Assembly (NCBI GenBank): GCA_026936325.1
Contig: JAPTHN010000012.1
Location: forward strand, 34,730,537-34,794,536
Length of the DNA stretch: 64,000 bases
DNA from: Platynereis dumerilii
Taxonomy: Eukaryota; Annelida; Polychaeta; Phyllodocida; Nereididae
Reading direction: 5' to 3'
The position numbers and the translations under genes were made by a program. Below the pieces are notes generated by a model. That model saw only the letters and a list, made by a program, of their open reading frames with translations, was not told the DNA's origin and searched no databases. Every line of letters begins with the position of its first letter. Within the stretch, counting starts at the first letter, position 1. Below, piece after piece: positions 56,592-64,000 of the stretch.

Positions 56592-57557
56592 CACTGTAAA
56601 ATTTGAAAACTGTGTTGAAGCAATAATTTGAGCTGTCTGAGAATGTTAATAATTTTCAAGCTATGATAGCTCAATCCTATAAATGGTCAAGGTATGATAG
56701 CTCAATGCTGTAAGTTGTCCAAACGAATCATACCATTAATCTGTGAAAACATGAAAGCTTCAGTTGTTGCAGATATCTTGACATCTCAGTCATGCCACAT
56801 ATAGCGCCATCTATAACAAGCACTTCTCATAAGACTGCATCTAGTTTTAAATAATTATTTACTTACAAGAAAAAAGAACATTTATATTACACTATCCCAG
56901 AGAAAAAATGAGTAACGCCCCAATTTAGCTGGTTACTTTTTTTTTTATCTCTCTTAAATTAATTTGTGGGAGTAATTAGATGCATGCTTTCACACGTCAA
57001 CCAACATTTCCAAGTGAGAGTGTCAAAATATAGGCTTCTAGCACTGTATACCAACTGAGATGAGCCACAGGCCATCGGGATTTATTCACAAGAAATTAAT
57101 TTTTAAATCTCCTTGTGATGCAATGGTCTTTGTTGAATGCATCTTGGGCCTGTCCATGGTGTGCTAAAATGAAGCATACTGGATCAGGTGGATCCCCTTG
57201 AGAGATCAAACAATATTTTGGGATTATAGCCCATATTCATAAATAACTTTATAAGAGGGGTCACACAAATATAAATCAAAAACAGCTAAAAATAAGTCAA
57301 CACAGCTCAAAATTTCGAGTTCAATAAGTCAACAAAACTCAATATTTTGAGCTGTATCTTGTAAGTCAACACTGCTCATTGTTTTGAGTTTTCTCAGCTC
57401 GAATACCTTAGTCAACATAGCTTAGTATTTTGAGCTATCTCAGCTCGGTATTTTGAGTTATCTCAGCTTAAAACATTAATCTATGTTAGCTCAATCAACT
57501 TGTGCAACCATCTCACTCAATCAATTGAGCTGAATCAGTGCCTCCGATTTTACAGTG
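56592..57557. mobile_element. TA-flanked MITE with internal AGCTCAAAAT palindromes
   Basis: CACTGTAAAAT at the left is mirrored by ATTTTACAGTG at the right, and TA flanks both ends (56590-56591, 57558-57559). The right half (about 57270-57540) is packed with 'agctcaaaatt', 'ttttgagct' and 'aagtcaac' motifs in both orientations, likely to fold strongly. No coding frame. Tc1/mariner-like by target duplication. Confidence 0.75.
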
Positions 57558-57559
57558 TA

Positions 57560-58605
57560 CAGAGTTGAAGAGGATGCATAGATAAGGCTGTTAAAAATGT
57601 CAATATGACTGGTCTGAGATATAAAAAACTGATTGATGGATATTTGTCGAATGGTATGTAATGAAGCTTGACACAGGAAAATATGGTTGAACCCCTTAGA
57701 ATAATGTTAAATGGTTACGAAAGTAAATATACCAGGTCTAGGAGAGATGATTTCACGTTAGCAGGAACTATTTGTGAAAATTAAGGGCAAAAAGTGTATT
57801 ATATCGAAGTTATAATAAGGTATCGAGGCCTAACATATGCCATGTCCCTTAAGAATGAATTGCTTTATGTCTAACTCTGAAATTGTGGAACATGAAATGG
57901 AGATGTGGAGACTTGATTGGCCATGTTGTGCCACCAATCTCTCCCTGTGTAGATAATCACTGAGGATGCTTTAATCCAATATTGTCATGGCATAGACAGA
58001 AAATGTTGTTGACATACCAGAAAAATAAAAAAAATATTGTTTCAGGACCATTGACATTGTATTAATAGAATTTGGGCAATTACTACCCTGGTGGCTGATG
58101 GAGAGCCATATCTTTCATTATACAGAAGGAGATATATATATAGTCAACCTGACTGTTCTGAACACAAATAGACATTCTGGTCAGTTTAAACCCATGTAAA
58201 GGATCTCAAAAGTGGTCAGTCAAACATTTTGGCAAACTTTGATCAGAAGTAATCATTATGTTCCCTCCAAGGCTTGACTACCTATGATATAAACTAAATC
58301 ACAAAGGCAAGTATAGATGGCATTACCTTTAAGACGGTTAACCTATCAGCTGACTATTAAAAAAAAAATGCTAGAAACAGACAATACTTCAAAGGACATC
58401 AATTTTAAGGACATAGGTTATATTAAGGTTCACTGTGAGCCTGTGAGGTCAATTTTACAACTAGAACAAAATGACTTTAGCAGTGTTTTGTCAATATGTA
58501 GGTACATCCCTTTGTGTAATTTCATGAAGATTGTATACTTTTCAGCTGCAGTGTACATTGCTAAAGTTCATTTACACAAGTGTAAAATTTTTGGGTCACC
58601 CTGTA
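57560..58605. other. Unit-3-specific sequence, possible mariner-like right end
   Basis: Mostly unassigned. The right edge ('tgggtcaccctg' then TA at 58604-58605) matches the style of mariner/IS630-like termini (CAGGGTGACCCA in reverse), but no left partner is found. A 97-codon plus-strand frame (58317-58610) runs into that terminus and is unlikely to be a gene. Confidence 0.35.
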
Positions 58606-58679
58606 CATGATGTCTATATTGTGTACATCAGTCTCTCTTAAGTTCCTTATAAGAATATCATGATGCATGGACGTTATCA

Positions 58680-61285
58680 AATCCATCAATCTATCTACTT
58701 GTCTCTCTGTCAATCTACGTACATTCTATCTATCTGTCCATCTGTCAATTTATCGATCTGTCTGTCTCTCCACCCATCTGTCTGTCAAACTACCTATTAA
58801 CCTATTTAGAGGTGCAGGATAAAATGTGATTAAGCTGTTTGGACATCTGGCCCTTTTCCTTCTTTTGTCCACCCATCTATCCACCAATCTGACAGAGCAT
58901 GCATCGCATCACCTTCCCATCCTCCATCCTATCCACCTATCCAACCATCCACACTCTCCTTAAAAGACATTGCCTTTAACAGGCAAGGCTATATTTCACT
59001 GGAATTAACCATTTAACAAAGGATTGGCAGCTTAACACCAAACATGGGGTGAAACGTGTAACATTTGAACCCCGCCCACAACCTCCCATCTCATCAATCA
59101 ACCAACTTGGAAGTCAAGAAACGACACATGTGGAGATCTTGGAGAGAGCTACACTTTCCATTACATTACCTGTGTGTTGTGTAAGATTTTAAAGGAAAAA
59201 GTAACTTAGAGAGAGAAAAAGATCTCTGAGAAGAGATGCAATGATGTTGATGCAAGCACCGCCGAAAAAATCTGATGGTAGTGGCATTAAATGCATGACA
59301 ATATTTGAGAGAGTCTCACACTGGAATTGATAAAGAAAGACAAGAGACTCAGAGGTCAATCCATGGCTTACAATGGTAGTCTAAAATGGCAATAAACTAG
59401 TTTAAGAAATGAGGATCATGCAAATCATCGAAGCAGGAAGAGAGAACGTATGCTAGCATGACCTTTCAGAAACCGACTTCAACTAGAATTATAGAAGAAA
59501 ATTGACATTGCCACAATATCGCAAGGCTTACTGAAAAAATTGAGATGTAGAATGCACAAGGCACATGACATCTTTTGAGACTGTTTCTAACGAAAACTGG
59601 TTGAAAAGACATGCATCGTCACCAACTGATGTGAAGGAAATAAAAGAAGTAATGTTTTTGCGTAGAAATGAAGGATGAATGTAGATTGTAGAGTGCATCA
59701 GTGGTGTCAAAAATTATTGGAAATAGTCGTCTTCTAGAATCAACAAATAAGATAGAAGAGGGTCTCAGCAGTCTATTCAAAGTTACAGGGATAAAAATTA
59801 TCAAAGAAATGCTTTCTTATTGACAGCTTGGGATGGTACAAACGGCTTAAAATGCTGAGAATTAATGAATGTTCTTTCTGGCACAGCCATGTATGCACAA
59901 CTTCTTCAGTAAAACTTTCTGAAGAGCTGCATGGAGTATCATTCAGTTTTTGTTCTCTTGAGATTGTTAAAAAAGCAAAATTAGATTAATAAAAAGCAAC
60001 ATTGTCGAGACTCAAATAGAGCAAATGAAAAATATTGTAGTGACATTGTGGAATTATTGGGAGCCAATCTGAGCTGCCAAGGAGAAGAAGGAGGATATCA
60101 ACCACTCTCTGAAAATCATCCAACTGATCCTGCTGTGTGCCTTTCCTTTAGGATTTTAAGAAAAAAAAGACAATGTTTAAGAAGTGACATTGTTAGGACT
60201 TACTCAGGCTTAAGTGAGAAATGTAGCAGTGTTGGCAAGGCATTATTAAGAAGCAGTCTTAGACTAGAACTGATGGATACGTGAATTGAGGTGACAGGCA
60301 TAGGACAAAGCAATGGAGGATGATTGAGAGACCCATCAGACACACGGCCCAAGGCGGGAATTGTTACAAGACAAAGAAATAGACAAGGGGTTCACTCTTT
60401 GGATTTTGTGTTGTACTTGTGTCTACCTTGGGGCCTTTACTTATGTATGCCTATTATTAATAATTGATCGCTTCAATGGCAGGCCAGTTACTCGTTTTCA
60501 TACAAATTAAGGGTCCAAGGTTTGTAGTTGTGTTATAATTGGCCAAGCTCATGACCTGTTACATTGGGATATGTAAATCACCATTGGACTATTAAGGATA
60601 AAGCATAATTAAAACTGATGTTAGACATTGTTCTTTTGAACACCATGGGTTATATTATTCCAACACTTTGCTTAGTTTTGTCAGTATCCTACACTGTAAA
60701 CAGGCCTCATTGATTTTATAAAAAATGTTTTTTCACATCTTTATTGTCTGAATAGATATATTTTGGAGTCTCTCACACTTTTTAAAGCATTCCAGATGGA
60801 GATGAATTGCATGTGACCTTGGTGTTTTATTCTTTACAATAATTTTGCAACTGTAATTATTGTATTCACATCTAACAGAAAATACTGAAACATACTGATC
60901 CAGGATGTTACCACAGCCTTTTGTTTCAGCCATTTTGCTTTTGTGCAGCCTTCAAAAACAGGACGAACCCACTGGTCAAATTGTGACGAAGTAAGAAGAG
61001 GCAAGCAAGGCAATTGCCCTTAGTATTGCCAGCTTCTACAAGCCATAGCAAGTGTGAAGGAAATCATGTTTGATTTGAAGTTCAGAGCTGATGGTAGCCC
61101 ATCAATCATTGTGGAAAGTGGCACCATTACCATACCTGGGAAACCCCTAGCATTCTAATTTTGTGGATCGGGGTTAACCATTACTCAATAGGAAGGTGAT
61201 GACACCATGTGACTCTATGCGATGCTTCATTAGGCTCATATCAGAGGAAACCTGAGCCTTTGAGTTGTAGGGTTTCTTTTGGTTG
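58680..61285. repeat. Duplicated block Pb, copy 3
   Basis: Fullest Pb copy: TCTG/TCTA-rich start (58690-58790), 'attgcctttaacaggcaagg' (58969), 'cccacaacctcccatctcat' (59076), 'gagacccatcagacacacgg' (60327), 'actgatccaggatgttacca' (60894) and 'aagttcagagctgatgg' (61078). Several A-rich open frames of 60-78 codons are not conserved in Pb1 or Pb2. Confidence 0.72.
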
Positions 61286-61289
61286 GCGT

Positions 61290-61740
61290 GGTGCAAAGCT
61301 GCAGGAAAGACTTTCAGTAGATACTTGCAGAGAAGGCTTGTAGCAGATACTTGTAGCAGAGTCTTACATGATAAGTCTGCTGCGAAGAAATGTAGGAAAA
61401 GCCTTTGCATGGTGAATATGTAGTAAAGACATGCAGGGAAAGTCTGTTGCAAATACATGTGACCAAGACTTGCAAGAGAACCTTTCAGTAACAGCTTGTA
61501 GTGTAGGCTTGTAACAACTAATGTTTTTATGTGCCTGTACAGTGAAGAGTAGTATATTCTTCGATGTACTTTGCAATGTGTTCTACAATATGTCTTTGCA
61601 ATGTTCTATAGCAAAGATCTAGAAATATCTCGTGACAAAGGCCTATAACAAAGGTGTCTAGTACAGGCTTGTAGCGGAGGTTCCAATTACGTTGTCTGCT
61701 ATTGCTGCACAGTAATATATTCTTCAATGTGTTTTATAAT
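61290..61740. repeat. 13-bp minisatellite, array 5
   Basis: Nearly colinear with array 3 ('cttgcagagaagg', 'cttgtagcagata', 'cttgtagcagagt', 'cttacatgataag', 'tctgctgcgaaga'), but with two fewer 13-bp units near 61320 and a small deletion near 61490. Followed by 'ctttgcaatgtgt'-type 13-mers. Confidence 0.82.
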
Positions 61741-62760
61741 GTTTTCCATGATGTTTTTTTGCCATGTTCCTTGGCACATGTTCAGAAAATCTGCATGACC
61801 TTGAGATCTATGTCTTACATATGCAGAACAACCCAAAATAAAATTGACCTACTAGAGTGCATAAATATAGATCATAAAATCCAAATCACTCATCAAAAGT
61901 GCACATGCAGTGTCAGGCATACAAAGACCTGATTTTACCACTTTCAAAACATGAATATTTGATAATCTTCGCATGTTTTAACTGATGTAAAAGTGTAATG
62001 TAATCAATGTACAATTAACGATGGACAACTTCATTAGGAACTTCAAACCAACAGGCAAATCAACTTTACCCTTCAATATTTAATCACTTTAAATCAGTAT
62101 TATTTATACAGTCGACAATTGATTGGTTTATAAAAATTTAAATGATATATACTGTTGCAAGCGACAGTTCTGTGTATGTCAATTAATCATCAGAGATTGA
62201 CAGCTATGATTAATGCATTTCTGAACTGCGGTACACAGTATAACTTCAGGGGACACCTGTATAATCAATGCTGTTGCTATACATTTTATCACATGATCAA
62301 GGTACAAGAAAGGAAATTGGCAGCTGTTCATGCCAGACATACCTGAAATATGCTTTATGACCAAACATGTTTTCATCTCATCGGATGAGAATTCATGTTT
62401 CCACAAGCAGTTTGGCGGAGGATGTTTAGCATTGACCCAATGGCAAGACATGACCTGTTCCACTTTCAGGCGGTATATTGGTAACCAGTATTTTCTGGTT
62501 TTAATCGTCCATTGTCTCAATGTTGTGCACTGGTGTGTCCTCATTCACAGTGCCTAAATAAAGGAAAGGAACCAACAATCATCCATTCATCTACAAAAAG
62601 TTACTAATCTACAAGCTGCTCAGGAGTGCTATGACTACTACTCTTACCTGCAAAATCCCTGTTGAATGATGATAAATAAATCATTAAGATGTGACTTACA
62701 ACCTCAGTAATTCTCAGTATTAATACATCGTAACTTTAAACATTAATACAGTAAACCAAT
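61740..62760. repeat. Duplicated block F, copy 3
   Basis: Uninterrupted F copy. Landmarks are 'atcagagattgacagctatg' (62190), 'ctcatcggatgagaattcat' (62377), 'gaggatgtttagcattgacc' (62417) and 'tttcaggcggtatattgg' (62464). A minus-strand frame of 121 codons (62179-62544) is broken in F1 and F2 and has no recognisable domain. Confidence 0.72.
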
Positions 62761-63110
62761 TAAAATATTATCTTACTGCCCTTCTTTGTTGGTTTCAAAA
62801 GTTATTTTTTGGTCCATTGTAGAAACTAATAACTTGTCCTTATGTTGCCGCTCTTGTTTTCATTGATTCTAGATGTAAAATGTTGATGTAAATTAAACCT
62901 ATTAATCTCATTAGGAACATTGAGGATGGAAATCGATGTTGGACTTTGTTTTTTTAAGTGAATTCAATATTATATTGAATGAAAAAAAATATTAAATCAT
63001 TATTGATTTTGATTGGGTTCTAATATCACCTTTTGCTTTCATAGTGAATTCTGCATAGCATATATATAAATGGTGTGATTATGAATTTAAGGCTAATCTC
63101 TTTTCTAAGC
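62760..63110. repeat. Duplicated block J, copy 3 (shortened)
   Basis: Matches the start of J2 to 'gaaatcgatgttggac' (about 62930), then skips several hundred bases and resumes with the part before island G. Confidence 0.6.
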
Positions 63111-63607
63111 ATTTGAAAATTGGCCATGCATCAAACGATTTCAGTGGGACTTTGGTGCGTAGAATGTGAGGGTGCGAGTCTGCCATTTACAGAAAAGCAG
63201 GAAACGAGAGAGCGAGACAGAAATGCAACAGTGAAGTTCAAAGGATTTGGAATCCAAGGGAGAAACTGGACTCAGCCTTTAGCGAAATCGCTTTTAACCT
63301 CCTTTTTGGTTTGTGCTTTCGACGGCCCCTTTCATCTATTTTGGGAGACGAGGAGAGAGTGATTGGAATACGACGTTAGATAACAATGTCATAATTCCCA
63401 TGCCCGATAGGTAACGTCTGTGATAAATGACACAAAGAAGTCAGCTTACTGACATCAGAAAGAGACATTAAGCATGGTCCTCTAGGCATTTAATGCTGAT
63501 TTCATAATGATACAGGTATCTAGTCATATAAACATGATCTGATACAGGCATTCTATACCATCATCTGACACAGAAATCGGATAAATTAACAATGATCTTG
63601 TAGATTA

Positions 63608-63786
63608 CAATGGTACCTGCATTGTAAGACCTCCTGTTGTAAGACCGCCTTGAGTTATGTGACCACCCTTCTCTCGCTTAAAGTAGTATTTTTAGCATAT
63701 TTTGCACCTGGACGAAAGATTGTACCCCTTGAGAGACCACTTCATGACAGCAGAAGGGGCGGTCTTGTAATGCAGGGACCAAAGTG
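63608..63786. mobile_element. pogo/Tigger-like MITE, second copy
   Basis: Same family as 46553-46730: left end 'caatggtacctgcattgtaa', right end 'taatgcagggaccaaagtg', TA on the left side (63606-63607) and at the right. Units 1 and 2 read 'gttgattatatccat' at the corresponding place, giving the empty site. More diverged than the first copy. Confidence 0.75.
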
Positions 63787-63915
63787 TATATCCACTATAA
63801 GTTACTCAAAGTGATTATTTTTTTTCATATGCAGACGGGGGATGCCCTAAGTGTCACATAAACTACAGATAAGTAATTCTGACAACATCTATAATAATTC
63901 TGACATCATCTATAG

Positions 63916-64000
63916 CAGTGTTGGAGTCCTCGAGGCCGGCCTCGGGGCCACTTTTGATGGCCTCGGCCTCGGTCTTGGTCTCGGATGACCAATCCTTGGC
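63916..64000 (+). mobile_element. Left end of a hAT-like element, runs off the window
   Basis: Starts CAGTGTTGGAGTCCTCGAGG, followed by repeated CTCGG/GCCTCGG motifs. It interrupts 'catctatag' of block G, which is intact at about 22720-22730. The right end and target duplicate lie outside the window. Confidence 0.6.

Larger units (their letters stand above)
63115..64000. repeat. Duplicated block G, copy 3, with island G, cut by window end
   Basis: Island G spans about 63145-63390. The plus-strand frame open in copies 1 and 2 is open here from 63170 to the TAG at 63377-63379, with changes mostly altering residues (for example an RR pair replaced by FG). A different 80-codon frame starting at 63120 is open only in this copy. 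The edge 'aacgatttcag' precedes the island. The rest carries two transposon insertions. Confidence 0.68.

Noticed and set aside
62179-62544. 121-codon minus-strand frame in block F3
   Set aside because: The frame is broken in F1 and F2 and no domain is recognisable; likely chance in a diverging repeat.

Overview
This window looks like gene-poor, repeat-rich nuclear DNA from an animal. It is AT-rich, holds many short TIR (terminal inverted repeat) transposons and tRNA-derived SINEs, a CR1/L2/Jockey-type LINE, and abundant GATA/TCTA microsatellites. A marine invertebrate, perhaps an echinoderm, is my guess from the repeat style, but nothing here proves the species. I found no convincing host protein-coding gene, rRNA, functional tRNA, snRNA or CRISPR array. 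The only long coding frame (529 codons) is the reverse transcriptase of a LINE. Nearly all other short open frames are chance frames or microsatellite translations.

The main structure is a large tandem segmental duplication. An ancestral unit of roughly 20-23 kb recurs three times, labelled here by block order: I (spacer), T/A (conserved island A), K, B, C, D, Pa (ending in a 13-bp minisatellite), Pb (ending in the same minisatellite), F, J, G (conserved island G), H, then T/A again. Unit 1 runs about 5.0-25.5 kb. Unit 2 runs about 26-51 kb and carries an inverted piece of H. Unit 3 runs from about 50 kb and leaves the window inside G. Pa and Pb are themselves tandem duplicates, so the window holds five or six P-type blocks. 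Islands A and G are clearly more alike between copies than their flanks.

The copies differ by transposon insertions, and the uninterrupted paralog serves as an empty site. This gives near-exact ends and target duplications for about ten elements: hAT-like elements with 8-bp duplications (1967-3598, 25042-25270, 38008-38338, 40661-40932, 51645-51794, one starting at 63916, and probably 41628-43239); TA-flanked Tc1/mariner/pogo-like MITEs (31739-32225, 46553-46730, 56592-57557, 63608-63786); a foldback element (28629-28983); and retroposon pieces.

The 15.2-19.9 kb interval of unit 1 is a nested stack: a TA-flanked TIR element contains an inverted internal fragment of the hAT-like family seen at 1967-3598. 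That fragment contains an opposite-strand retroposon, which is split by the LINE. The first 5 kb lies left of the duplicated array and holds a SINE, the intact hAT-like element and a microsatellite-laden tandem duplication. All similarity statements are by-eye comparisons.
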